From contig PLWZ01000061.1 in assembly GCA_003151235.1 (NCBI GenBank), positions 1 to 55,515 of the forward strand: a stretch of 55,515 nt of DNA, read 5' to 3'. The stretch is from Acidimicrobiaceae bacterium. Its GTDB lineage: Bacteria; Actinomycetota; Acidimicrobiia; Acidimicrobiales; RAAP-2. Numbering within the stretch: position 1 is the first letter of the stretch; each line of letters starts with the position of its first letter. The notes under the pieces are model-generated. The model did not search any database and was not told where the DNA came from. It was given only the letters and a program-made list of their open reading frames with translations. A program made the position numbers and the translations under genes. Of this stretch, positions 8,679 to 16,339 are shown piece by piece.

Positions 8679-9217
8679 TGGCGGGGGGCCAGAGAACGAA
8701 GCGGCCGGCCCGACTGCTGCTGGTCGGGATGATGGGGTCGGGCAAGACGACCGTCGGGCACCTGGCCGCGGCGCGGCTCGGGTGGCCGCACCTCGACTCG
8801 GACGCCGAGGTCGAGGAGGCGACCGGGCAGACGGTGCCCGAGATCTTCGTCAACCAGGGTGAGCGGGCGTTCCGGGCCGCCGAGACCGAGGCCCTCGTGC
8901 GGGCGCTCGCGGTCGAGCCGGTCGTGGTGTCGGTGGCCGGCGGCGCGGTGCTCGATCCGCAGAACCGCCGGTTGATCCGAAAGAGCGGGACCGTGGTCTG
9001 GCTCCGGGCCGACGTCGAGACGCTGGCCGAGCGCGTCGGGGATGGGGCCGGCCGACCCCTGCTCGACGGCGACACCGAACGGGCGCTGGCCGAGCTCGAC
9101 GCGGTGCGCCGTCTCCTCTATGCCCAGCTCGCCGACGAGGTGGTCGACGTCGACGACAAGACGCCCGAGCAGGTCGCAACGGCGGCGATCGGCGCGCTCG
9201 ACCGGGGGGCGGCGTGA
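8678..9217 (+). CDS. aroK: Shikimate kinase
   Basis: A 179-residue P-loop kinase that phosphorylates shikimate at the 3-position. The P-loop is GMMGSGKTTVG (about 17-27), the shikimate-binding Asp is in HLDSDAEVEE (about 38-47), and the Gly-rich VAGGAVLD (about 86-93) and lid Arg (DGAGRPLL) are present. The start is taken as the ATG in TGATG overlapping the aroC stop; GTG one codon earlier is equally possible. Its last codons overlap the aroB start. Confidence 0.95.
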   Translation: MAGGQRTKRPARLLLVGMMGSGKTTVGHLAAARLGWPHLDSDAEVEEATGQTVPEIFVNQGERAFRAAETEALVRALAVEPVVVSVAGGAVLDPQNRRLIRKSGTVVWLRADVETLAERVGDGAGRPLLDGDTERALAELDAVRRLLYAQLADEVVDVDDKTPEQVATAAIGALDRGAA

Positions 9218-10272
9218 TCGTCGTCCCGGTTGCACTGCCCGGCCGTCCCTATGACGTCGTGATCGGCCGCGGTGCCCGCCACGAGCTGGCCTCGGTGATA
9301 GGTGGCCTTCCCGGCGTTCGCCAAGCCGCTGTGGTCACCCAGTCCGCGGTGCTCGCCGGCGGCTGGTTGGAGGATCTCGACACGAAGGTGCCCTTCGAGA
9401 TCCACCAGTTGGGCGAGGGCGAGGGGGCCAAGTCGCTCGATTCGGTCGAGACGTTGTGCGCGCAGTTCGCGAGGAGCGGACTCAGCCGGTCCGACGTGGT
9501 CGTGGCCGTGGGCGGTGGGGTGGTCACCGACGTGGCCGGATTTGCGGCGGCCACCTATCACCGAGGCATGCGGTACGTGAACGTCGCCACCACCCTGCTC
9601 GGCCAGGTCGACGCGGCGATCGGCGGCAAGACCGGCGTGAACATCGCCGAGGGGAAGAACCTCGTCGGGGCGTTCTGGCAGCCCTCGGCCGTGCTCTGTG
9701 ACACCGAGACGCTCGGCAGCCTGCCGCCCCGGGAATGGCGATGCGGGCGCGGCGAGATGGCGAAGTACGCGTTCTTGGGCCCGGGGAAACCGGACGCGTC
9801 GCTGCTCGAGCTCGACATCGACGAGCAGGTGGCCCGGTGCGCCGCCATCAAGGCGGCGATCGTGGCGGCCGACGAGACCGAAGAGGGCGGACGGATGGTC
9901 CTCAACTATGGCCACACCCTCGGCCACGCCCTCGAGGCGGAGGGGTTCGACGCGTCCTCGGGCCGCGACCTCGCCCACGGCGAGGCGGTTGCGATCGGCC
10001 TCGTCTTCGCCGCCCTGTTGGCCCGGCGTCTCGGCCGGATCGACGACGAGCGGGTGGAGCTGCACCGCCGGGTCGTGGCCGGGTTCGACCTCACCTCGGA
10101 CCTCCCGGCCGGGACGGAGCCCGACCGAGTGGTCGCCTCGATGGGCCGGGACAAGAAGGCCCGCCACGACCTGACGTTCGTCCTCGACGGCCCGAACGGG
10201 GTCGAGCCCGTCTCGGGTGTGGGGGAGAGCGATGTCGTCGCTACCCTTGCCGAGATGGGATCGCCGCAATGA
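9214..10272 (+). CDS. aroB: 3-dehydroquinate synthase
   Basis: A 352-residue NAD- and zinc-dependent enzyme that cyclises DAHP to 3-dehydroquinate. Diagnostic segments are VAVGGGVVTDVAGFAA (NAD-binding, about 93-108), PTTLLGQVDAAIGGKTGVN-like VATTLLGQVDAAIGGKTG, NLVGAFWQP, and the metal ligands in MVLNYGHTLGHALE and the later LAHGEAVAIGL. The GTG start overlaps the aroK stop and the last bases overlap aroQ, so these genes are translated together. Confidence 0.97.
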   Translation: MIVVPVALPGRPYDVVIGRGARHELASVIGGLPGVRQAAVVTQSAVLAGGWLEDLDTKVPFEIHQLGEGEGAKSLDSVETLCAQFARSGLSRSDVVVAVGGGVVTDVAGFAAATYHRGMRYVNVATTLLGQVDAAIGGKTGVNIAEGKNLVGAFWQPSAVLCDTETLGSLPPREWRCGRGEMAKYAFLGPGKPDASLLELDIDEQVARCAAIKAAIVAADETEEGGRMVLNYGHTLGHALEAEGFDASSGRDLAHGEAVAIGLVFAALLARRLGRIDDERVELHRRVVAGFDLTSDLPAGTEPDRVVASMGRDKKARHDLTFVLDGPNGVEPVSGVGESDVVATLAEMGSPQ

Positions 10273-10772
10273 CCGACGCCGCCGACCGACCGCTGGTTCT
10301 CCTTCTGTCGGGCCCCAACCTCAACCTGCTCGGCCAGCGGGAGCCCGAGATCTACGGTACCGAGACCCTGGCCGACCACGTCGACCGGGCCGCCGCCGCC
10401 GCGGCGCGCCTCGGCATGGCCGTCGAGCACTTCCAGTCCAACCACGAGGGCGACCTGATCGAGGCCGTACAGGGTGCCCGCGGCCGGGCCGCCGCGATCA
10501 TCGTCAACGCCGGTGCGCTCAGCCACACCTCGTGGTCGCTGCACGACGCGCTGGCGGCGTTCGAGGGCGTGGTCGTGGAATTGCACCTCTCCAACCCGGC
10601 CGGGCGCGAGCCGTTCCGCCACACCTCGGTCGTGGCCCCGGTGGCCGACGGCCTGGTGGCCGGGTTCGGTGGGCTCGGCTACGAGCTCGCCATCGAAGCG
10701 GTTCGCCGACTGCTCGACGGAGGGGACGCGGCCCCCCTGCTACCGGCCGCCCAGCCACCACAAGAGGGTTGA
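10269..10772 (+). CDS. aroQ: Type II 3-dehydroquinate dehydratase
   Basis: A 167-residue dodecameric-type (class II) dehydroquinase converting 3-dehydroquinate to 3-dehydroshikimate. Seen are GPNLNLLGQREPEIYG with the catalytic Tyr at the end of the block, FQSNHEGDLI, NAGALSHTSWSLHDAL, and ELHLSNPAGREPFRHTS containing the active-site His. The ATG overlaps the aroB TGA (ATGA). It completes a run of four shikimate genes; aroE and aroA are not in the window. Confidence 0.96.
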   Translation: MTDAADRPLVLLLSGPNLNLLGQREPEIYGTETLADHVDRAAAAAARLGMAVEHFQSNHEGDLIEAVQGARGRAAAIIVNAGALSHTSWSLHDALAAFEGVVVELHLSNPAGREPFRHTSVVAPVADGLVAGFGGLGYELAIEAVRRLLDGGDAAPLLPAAQPPQEG

Positions 10773-10799
10773 TCCCTCGATGATCGGAGAGTGCACGAG

Positions 10800-11939
10800 A
10801 TGAATGCCAAGGCAACCAAGCTGGCCCCGCTCGAGGTCGCGTCGCGGCTCGACAAGCTGCGCACCCGGTTCGACGACGCGCAGGTCGACGCGCTGATCGT
10901 GACCAACCTGGCCAACGTCCGCTACCTGAGCGGGTTCAGCGGGTCGGCGGGCGTGGTGGTGGTCACCGCCAAGGGGGCCCTGCTCACGACCGACGGCCGG
11001 TACCGGACCCAGTCGGCCGAGCAGGTCCAGGCCGCCGGCGTGGCCGGGAGTCTAGACATCGCGATCGGCAACGGTGAGGGCCAGCGCGCCGCGGTGAAGG
11101 CGGCGCTGGTGGCGGCGTCGGCCGCGCGCGTCGGCCTCGAGTCCGAGGACGTGTCGTGGGCCGCGTCGCGGCGCTGGCGCGAGCTGTTCGAGGGCGAGGC
11201 CGAGGGGATCCCCGCCACCGGGATCGTCGAGGGCCTCCGAGAGGTAAAGGACGCCGGCGAGCTGGACCGGATGGCGAGAGCCGCCGCCATCGCCGACGCG
11301 GCGCTCGTCGAGGTGCTGCCGATGCTGGCCGAGGTCGGGAAGACCACCATCACCGAGGAGGAGTTCGCCCTGGTGCTCGACACGGCGATGCGGCGCGGCG
11401 GCGCCGAGGACCGGGCGTTCGACACGATCGTCGCCGCGGGCCCGCACTCGGCCAAGCCCCACCACCAGCCGACCGCGACCGCGTTGGCGCCGGGGGACCC
11501 GGTCGTCGTCGACTTCGGCGCGACCTTCGAGGGGTACCGCTCCGACATGACCCGGACCTTCTGGCTGGGCGGCGAGCCGACCGGCGAGATGGCCCGCGTC
11601 TTCGCGGTGGTGAAGGACTCCCAGGCGCGCGGCGTTGCCGCGGTGCGCGCCGGCGTGTCGGCGAAGGATGTCGACACGGTCTGCCGGGACGTCATCACCG
11701 AGGCCGGGTGGGCGGACCGCTTCGAGCACGGGACCGGGCACGGCGTCGGCCTCGACATCCACGAGGCCCCGACGGTCAGCCAACAGGGCGCTGCTATCCT
11801 CGCCCCCGGCGTTGTCGTCACCGTGGAACCGGGTGTCTACCTCCCCGGCGTGGGCGGAGTCCGCATCGAGGACACCTTGGTCGTGACCGAGGACGGCAGC
11901 CGAACACTCACCGGATTTACAAAGGACGTCGCTGCCTGA
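10800..11939 (+). CDS. pepQ: Xaa-Pro aminopeptidase (M24 family)
   Basis: A 379-residue pita-bread-fold metallopeptidase cleaving X-Pro bonds. The five metal ligands are visible: Asp in VVDFGATFEG, Asp in YRSDMTRTFW, His in GTGHGVGLDIHEAP, and Glu in TVEPGVYLPG and VRIEDTLVV. The N-terminal third is the creatinase-like domain (VTNLANVRYLSGFSGS). ATG 10800 is chosen over GTG 10791 because GGAGA at about 10785-10789 is correctly spaced only for the ATG. Its stop overlaps efp, the arrangement usual in actinobacteria (aroQ-pepQ-efp-nusB). Confidence 0.93.
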   Translation: MNAKATKLAPLEVASRLDKLRTRFDDAQVDALIVTNLANVRYLSGFSGSAGVVVVTAKGALLTTDGRYRTQSAEQVQAAGVAGSLDIAIGNGEGQRAAVKAALVAASAARVGLESEDVSWAASRRWRELFEGEAEGIPATGIVEGLREVKDAGELDRMARAAAIADAALVEVLPMLAEVGKTTITEEEFALVLDTAMRRGGAEDRAFDTIVAAGPHSAKPHHQPTATALAPGDPVVVDFGATFEGYRSDMTRTFWLGGEPTGEMARVFAVVKDSQARGVAAVRAGVSAKDVDTVCRDVITEAGWADRFEHGTGHGVGLDIHEAPTVSQQGAAILAPGVVVTVEPGVYLPGVGGVRIEDTLVVTEDGSRTLTGFTKDVAA

Positions 11940-12499
11940 TGGCCGTCTCCACCAACGACTTGAAGAACGGCATGACCCTCGACCTGCCCGAGGGCCTGTT
12001 CACGGTCGTGGAGTTCCAGCACGTGAAGCCGGGCAAGGGCGGCGCGTTCGTCCGCACCAAGCTGAAGAACGTGCGCTCCGGCGCGGTCATCGACCGGACG
12101 TATCGAGCCGACGAGAAGCTCGAGCAGGCCATCATCGACAAGCGCGACATGCAGTTCCTCTACCGCGACGGCGAGGACTACGTGTTCATGGACACCTCCT
12201 CGTACGAGCAGCTGAATGTGACGTCGGAATCGCTGGCCAGAGCCGCCCAGTACCTGAAGGAGGGCGACAACGCGAACCTGCAGACCTATCTCGGCGAGAT
12301 CGTCGGGGTCGACCTGCCCGCGTCGGTCGAGCTGTCGGTGACCGAGACCGAGCCGGGCATGCAGGGCGACCGGGTGTCGGGCGCCCGCAAGGCGGCCACG
12401 GTCCAGACCGGTCTCGTCATCCAGGTGCCGCTGTTCGTCAACACCGGTGACCTCGTCAAGGTCGACACCCGCACGGGTGAGTACCTGACCAGAGCCTGA
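11939..12499 (+). CDS. efp: Translation elongation factor P
   Basis: A 186-residue three-domain EF-P, the right length. It binds between P and E sites to relieve polyproline stalling. The N-terminal KOW-like domain carries the tip loop HVKPGKGGAFVRTK near residues 29-42 with Lys at the usual modification position. The conserved FMDTSSYEQ and the C-terminal OB domain ending in NTGDLVKVDTRTGEYLTRA are intact. The ATG overlaps the pepQ TGA (TGATG). No modification enzyme is nearby. Confidence 0.97.
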   Translation: MAVSTNDLKNGMTLDLPEGLFTVVEFQHVKPGKGGAFVRTKLKNVRSGAVIDRTYRADEKLEQAIIDKRDMQFLYRDGEDYVFMDTSSYEQLNVTSESLARAAQYLKEGDNANLQTYLGEIVGVDLPASVELSVTETEPGMQGDRVSGARKAATVQTGLVIQVPLFVNTGDLVKVDTRTGEYLTRA

Positions 12500-12508
12500 G
12501 GCCGAGGC

Positions 12509-12916
12509 GTGGTGCCGGACGGTGGCGCGACCCGTCACCAGTCGCGCGAGCGCGCGCTCTCGTTGCTCTATGAGGCCCAGATGAAGGGCGAGACACCCGA
12601 TGCGGTCGTGGCCGCGCTCGCCGTCGCGCCCGACCCGTACTGTGCCCACCTCGTCGGCGCGGTCAGCGAACATGGCGCCGAGGCCGACCGGCTGGTTGCC
12701 GACGCGTCGATCGGCTGGTCGCCCGAGCGCATGGCGGTGGTGGACCGGTTGGTGCTCCGGCTGGCCACGGCCGAGCTGCTCGATCCCGACGGCCCGCCGC
12801 CGGCCGTGGTCATGAACGAAGCCGTCGAGCTGGCCAAGGTGTACTCGACCGACGAGTCGGGCGGGTTCGTGAACGGCATCTTGGCGACGATCGTCGAAGG
12901 CCTGGCCGCCCGCTAG
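12509..12916 (+). CDS. nusB: Transcription antitermination factor NusB
   Basis: A 135-residue all-helical protein matching NusB, which with NusE binds boxA RNA in rRNA antitermination. The opening HQSRERALSLLYEAQMKG and the C-terminal VMNEAVELAKVYSTDESGGFVNGILA are characteristic. The start is GTG 12509 (a second GTG follows directly). It lies 9 bases after efp and is the last gene of that run. Confidence 0.93.
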   Translation: MVPDGGATRHQSRERALSLLYEAQMKGETPDAVVAALAVAPDPYCAHLVGAVSEHGAEADRLVADASIGWSPERMAVVDRLVLRLATAELLDPDGPPPAVVMNEAVELAKVYSTDESGGFVNGILATIVEGLAAR

Positions 12917-12989
12917 CGCGCACGGTCCACCAGGCGGCGACCCATGTCGCCGACGACCCGTGGCCATCCGAGGGAGGCCGGGCCCCCAC

Positions 12990-12995
12990 TAACGT
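12990..12995 (+). promoter_or_regulatory. -10 box (TAACGT) for the deaminase gene
   Basis: TAACGT ends 8 bases before GTG 13004, which supports that start and a leaderless mRNA. Confidence 0.45.
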
Positions 12996-13003
12996 CGGCA
13001 GCC

Positions 13004-14233
13004 GTGCCCCCGGCCGCCCCCGAAACGACGTTCACCCTGCCGGCGCGGGGCGCCGGCGTGCTGCCCCGGCGGTTCCTCCTCGACGCCATCTCGGCCGGCG
13101 TGATCGCCTCGGACGACCCGATCCCCGAGTCCAACGTGCAGCCGGCCAGCCTCGACCTGCGCCTCGGCGAGGTCGCCTACAGGATGCGGTGCAGCTTCTT
13201 GCCTGGGCCCGACACCGTCGAGCGCAAGCTGCGTGACCACGTCATCGACGAGCTGGACCTGCGATCGGGAGCGGTCCTCGAGACCAACCGGCCCTACCTG
13301 GTCCCGTTGAAGGAACGCCTGGCGCTGCCCAAGGCGGTGCGGGCGAAGGCCAACCCGAAGAGCTCGACCGGCCGGGTCGACGTGTTCACCCGTGTGATCA
13401 CGGACCACGGCTACCGCTTCGACGAGATCGCGGCCGGCTACGCGGGACCGCTCTACCTCGAGATCGTGCCGCTGTCGTTCGCCATCGGCGTGCGCGAGGG
13501 GCTGTCGCTCAACCAGCTCCGGCTGTCGGTCGGCAAGACCCAGCTGAGCGACGAGCAGATCGCGCGGTTCCACGAGGAGACCCACCACCTGTTGTTGAAG
13601 GGGGGCAAGCCGGTCCCGGTGAAGGACCTCGCCCTCGCCGACGGGCTGTTCCTCAGCCTCGACCTGCGCGGCGACCACGACGGGCGGGTCGGCTACCAGG
13701 CCAAGGAGAACGCGCCGAGGCTCAACCTGACCGGCTCCGCGCCGATCGACCCGGCGCCGTACTTCGACCCGGTGCGCCGGGAGGGCGGCAACAGGATCGT
13801 GCTGGCGCCGCAGCGCTTCTACCTGCTCATGTCGGACGAGGCGGTGTCGATCCCGCCCGAGCTCGCCTCCGAGATGACCGCGTACGACCCGACCAGCGGG
13901 GAGCTCCGCACCCATTACGCCGGGTTCTTCGACCCCGGCTTCGGGTTCGACGCCGGTCCGAACGACGGGTCCCGGGCCGCGCTCGAGGTGCGGGCCCACG
14001 ACGTGCCGTTCATGATCGAGCACGGCCAACGGGTCTGCAAGCTCACCTTCGACAAGATGCTGGAGCCGCCCGACGTGCTCTATGGCTCCGCAGTCGGCTC
14101 CAGCTACCAGCACCAAGAAGAGACGCTGGGCAAGCACTTCCGGCGCACCGTGCGGCGCTCCGGCGCTCCGTCGGGCGGCCCGGGACCGGGTCAGCAGTCG
14201 TTCCCGATGGGGGCGGCCGACCCGCCGCGCTAA
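13004..14233 (+). CDS. dcd: Double-domain 2'-deoxycytidine 5'-triphosphate deaminase
   Basis: A 410-residue protein made of two dUTPase/dCTP-deaminase-like beta modules. Module 1 carries ANPKSSTGRVDVFTRV (about 120-135) and AAGYAGPLYLEIVP; module 2 carries YAGFFDPGFGFD and VPFMIEHGQRVCKLTF. This matches the long tandem form of dCTP deaminase known mainly from alphaproteobacteria, not the short (about 190 aa) Dcd usual in actinobacteria. It should convert dCTP to dUTP for dTTP synthesis. The C-terminal 30 residues are Gly/Pro-rich and probably disordered. GTG 13004 is preferred because of the -10 box just upstream. Exact activity is inferred. Confidence 0.85.
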   Translation: MPPAAPETTFTLPARGAGVLPRRFLLDAISAGVIASDDPIPESNVQPASLDLRLGEVAYRMRCSFLPGPDTVERKLRDHVIDELDLRSGAVLETNRPYLVPLKERLALPKAVRAKANPKSSTGRVDVFTRVITDHGYRFDEIAAGYAGPLYLEIVPLSFAIGVREGLSLNQLRLSVGKTQLSDEQIARFHEETHHLLLKGGKPVPVKDLALADGLFLSLDLRGDHDGRVGYQAKENAPRLNLTGSAPIDPAPYFDPVRREGGNRIVLAPQRFYLLMSDEAVSIPPELASEMTAYDPTSGELRTHYAGFFDPGFGFDAGPNDGSRAALEVRAHDVPFMIEHGQRVCKLTFDKMLEPPDVLYGSAVGSSYQHQEETLGKHFRRTVRRSGAPSGGPGPGQQSFPMGAADPPR

Positions 14234-14244
14234 GGCGGCCGAAC

Positions 14245-15105
14245 TCAGATCGGGTTCGAGCCGAGGTGGGTGAGCACCTCGCCTGCGACGGCCTCGGGCG
14301 CCTCTTGGACCAGCCAGTGGCCGGCCTCGACCTCGACCGGTCGATAGGGCCCGGTCATGTGCGCGGGCGCGACGTCGAAAGCCATGCGCCGGACATAGGG
14401 GTCGTCCTTCCCCCAGAGGAGCAGCGTCGGCGTGCCGACGGGCCCGAAGACGAACGAGTCGTCGTCGAGCGCGCGGGCATGCCCGCTGCAGGCCCGGTAC
14501 CAGTTGATGGCCGCGTGCAGTGCGCCGGGTTGGCTGAACACCGAGAGGTAGTCCTCGATCTCGTCGGGGGTGCTCTCGGTCCACGCGAGGCGCAAGAAGG
14601 CGTAGTCGTTCGCCGAGAACGCCGCGTCCCCACCGTCGTCGGGTGCGAGCAGGACGTCGAGGATGCCGCGGTAGGGGGCCTCCTCGGGGTCGTCGCGCAC
14701 CGCCAGCGCGCACCCCGCGTAATGGGGGATCGACAGCGACGTGAAGCTGGCGACCGGCCCGGGGTCGACCGCCAGGGCGGCCCAACCGGCGATGGCCCCC
14801 CAGTCATGCGCGATCAGATGGAACCGCTCGAAGCCGAGAGCGCGGGGGATCGCCAGCGTGTCGGCGGCGAGGTCCTCGTAGCGGTACGCGTCGACGGCCT
14901 CCGGACGGGCATAGGGGCTGTAGCCGCGCTGGTCGGGTGCGACGCAGTGGTACCCGTGCTCGGCGAGCGTCGTCATCAGCCCCGACCACATGTGGGAGGT
15001 CTCGGGGAAGCCGTGGAGCAGGATGACCGGCTCGCCCGACGTCCCCGCCTCGCGGCAGAGGAACCGCCACCCGTTCGCCTCGACCTCGCGGATCGTGATG
15101 TCCAT
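14245..15105 (-). CDS. Alpha/beta hydrolase (epoxide hydrolase/haloalkane dehalogenase-like)
   Basis: A 286-residue alpha/beta-hydrolase. The oxyanion motif HGFPETSHMW (31-40) and the nucleophile elbow HDWGAIAGW (100-108), with Asp as nucleophile, place it with epoxide hydrolases and dehalogenases, not esterases. The acid (KDDPY, about 233) and His (EAGHW, about 260-264) complete the triad. A cap domain lies between about 130 and 215. The substrate is unknown. The start is ATG at 15105, after which the sequence matches the family. It is convergent with the deaminase gene. Confidence 0.88.
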   Translation of the reverse strand: MDITIREVEANGWRFLCREAGTSGEPVILLHGFPETSHMWSGLMTTLAEHGYHCVAPDQRGYSPYARPEAVDAYRYEDLAADTLAIPRALGFERFHLIAHDWGAIAGWAALAVDPGPVASFTSLSIPHYAGCALAVRDDPEEAPYRGILDVLLAPDDGGDAAFSANDYAFLRLAWTESTPDEIEDYLSVFSQPGALHAAINWYRACSGHARALDDDSFVFGPVGTPTLLLWGKDDPYVRRMAFDVAPAHMTGPYRPVEVEAGHWLVQEAPEAVAGEVLTHLGSNPI

Positions 15106-15161
15106 GCGGCGCAGTCTGCTCGGATTTCGGGCCCCCGTCATCGCCGCTTGGGGTGCTTGTG

Positions 15162-15535
15162 TCAGCCCCAGCCGGTGAAGACCTCCGCGGCGACACAGAA
15201 CTGGTTGCCCTCGGGGTCTTGCATGATGGTCCAGCGATGGCCCCCGGCATCTCGTGTGCTCCGACCACCGTCGCACCGATCGCCACCATGTCGTCGACGG
15301 CCGAGGGGTCCGGGGTGGTGACGTCGAGGTGGACGCGGTTCTTCGCCTGCTTTCGCTCGGGCACCTTGGTGAAGTACCAGGCCGGCTCCGCCCGTTCACC
15401 GTCGGTGCCGCCGATCGAGGCGAAGCGTTCGCTGCTTCCCACATCGAGCGGTCGTCCGAGCAGAGCTGACCAGAAGTTCGCCAACCCGAGAACATCGTCG
15501 CAGTCGAAGGTGATGTTGGCGACCTTCACAACCAT
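15162..15535 (-). pseudogene. Glyoxalase/VOC-like protein with a -1 frameshift
   Basis: ATG 15535 follows an excellent GGAGG site and encodes a VOC-fold protein (VVKVANITFDCDDVLGLANF...NRVHLDVTTPDPSAVDDMVAIGATVVGAHEMPG). At the C5 run 15241-15245 (G5 on the coding strand) the frame is lost. The expected family C-terminus, HRWTIMQDPEGNQFCVAAE ending at TGA 15164-15162, continues in the -1 frame. One extra G would restore a normal 124-residue protein. It is a true frameshift, a programmed slip, or a sequencing error in the homopolymer. Function would be an unknown small-molecule binding or dioxygenase-like role. Confidence 0.8.
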
Positions 15536-15712
15536 GGCCCCTCCTTCCTTTTCGCCCCTTCGCGATGATCGTCGCACCTGGCTCGCGGCCCCGGCCAGGG
15601 ATCGGTGGCCGCCGTCAGGCCGGTTCCGGTCCGTCCGCCGGCGGGCGCGACCACGGGTGCATCAGATGCAAAATGAGCCACCACCCCGGATCCGGCCGAG
15701 CGCCGCGGTGAT

Positions 15713-15718
15713 ATCGTC
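15713..15718 (+). promoter_or_regulatory. Candidate -10 box of the pyrimidine operon (TATCGT)
   Basis: TATCGT at 15713-15718 would place the transcription start near 15725, just before the PyrR-type hairpin and giving a leader of about 45 bases. The rest of 15536-15712 shows nothing recognisable. Confidence 0.4.
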
Positions 15719-15727
15719 GACACCTGA

Positions 15728-15758
15728 CCGTCAAGCGGGTCCCGTGAGGCCCATACGG
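15728..15758 (+). promoter_or_regulatory. PyrR-binding RNA hairpin before pyrR
   Basis: The transcript can fold with lower stem CCGT (15728-15731)/ACGG (15755-15758), an asymmetric bulge CAAGC/AT, upper stem GGG (15737-15739)/CCC (15750-15752) and loop TCCCGTGAGG. The segment GGUCCCGUGAGGCC (15738-15751) matches the PyrR binding-loop consensus ARUCCNGNGAGGYU at all but its first and last bases. The hairpin ends 2 bases before the AGGAGG ribosome binding site (15761-15766) of pyrR. UMP/UTP-bound PyrR would then block translation initiation, as proposed in mycobacteria, not act through a terminator. Confidence 0.75.
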
Positions 15759-15769
15759 ACAGGAGGAGC

Positions 15770-16339
15770 ATGGCCGAACGCGAGCGCAGTCACACCCGTC
15801 CGCTCGGTGGCCGTTTCGTTCCCACCGCTCAGGTCCTGAGCGCCGCCGACGTCCAGCGCGCCCTCGTGCGCATGGCCCACGAGGTGGCGGAACGCAACGG
15901 GGGGCTCGACGACATCGTCATCATCGGCCTCCAGACCGGCGGCGTCACCCTGGCCCAACGGATCGCCGAGATCCTGTCCGAGAACGAGGACGCAGGGGTG
16001 CCCGTCGGCACCCTCGACGTCGCCTTCTACCGCGACGACATCGGGCTGCGGCCGGTGCTCCCCGAAGCGGCCACCGAGATCCCGCTCGACCTGACCGGGA
16101 TGATCGTGGTCCTGGTCGACGACGTTCTCTTCACCGGGCGAACCATCCGCGCCGCGCTCAACGCCCTCGGCGACTTCGGCCGGGCCAAGTCGGTGCAGTT
16201 GGCCGTGATGGTCGACCGGGGCCACCGGGAGCTGCCGATCCGGCCGGACTACGTCGGCAAGAACCTCCCGACCCGGCGCGATGAGATGGTCGATGTCAGC
16301 GAGGACGGCGTCGCCATCGGGATGCTGGTGGCGAAGTGA
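15770..16339 (+). CDS. pyrR: Bifunctional pyr regulator / uracil phosphoribosyltransferase PyrR
   Basis: A 189-residue phosphoribosyltransferase-fold protein. The PRPP loop VVLVDDVLFTGRTIRAAL (about 109-126), DVAFYRDDIG (about 83-92) and DRGHRELPIRPDYVGKNLPT (about 145-164) are PyrR signatures. It senses UMP/UTP and binds pyr mRNA; the cognate hairpin lies immediately upstream, so autoregulation is expected. A good AGGAGG site sets the ATG. Its stop overlaps pyrB (GTGA). Confidence 0.95.
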   Translation: MAERERSHTRPLGGRFVPTAQVLSAADVQRALVRMAHEVAERNGGLDDIVIIGLQTGGVTLAQRIAEILSENEDAGVPVGTLDVAFYRDDIGLRPVLPEAATEIPLDLTGMIVVLVDDVLFTGRTIRAALNALGDFGRAKSVQLAVMVDRGHRELPIRPDYVGKNLPTRRDEMVDVSEDGVAIGMLVAK

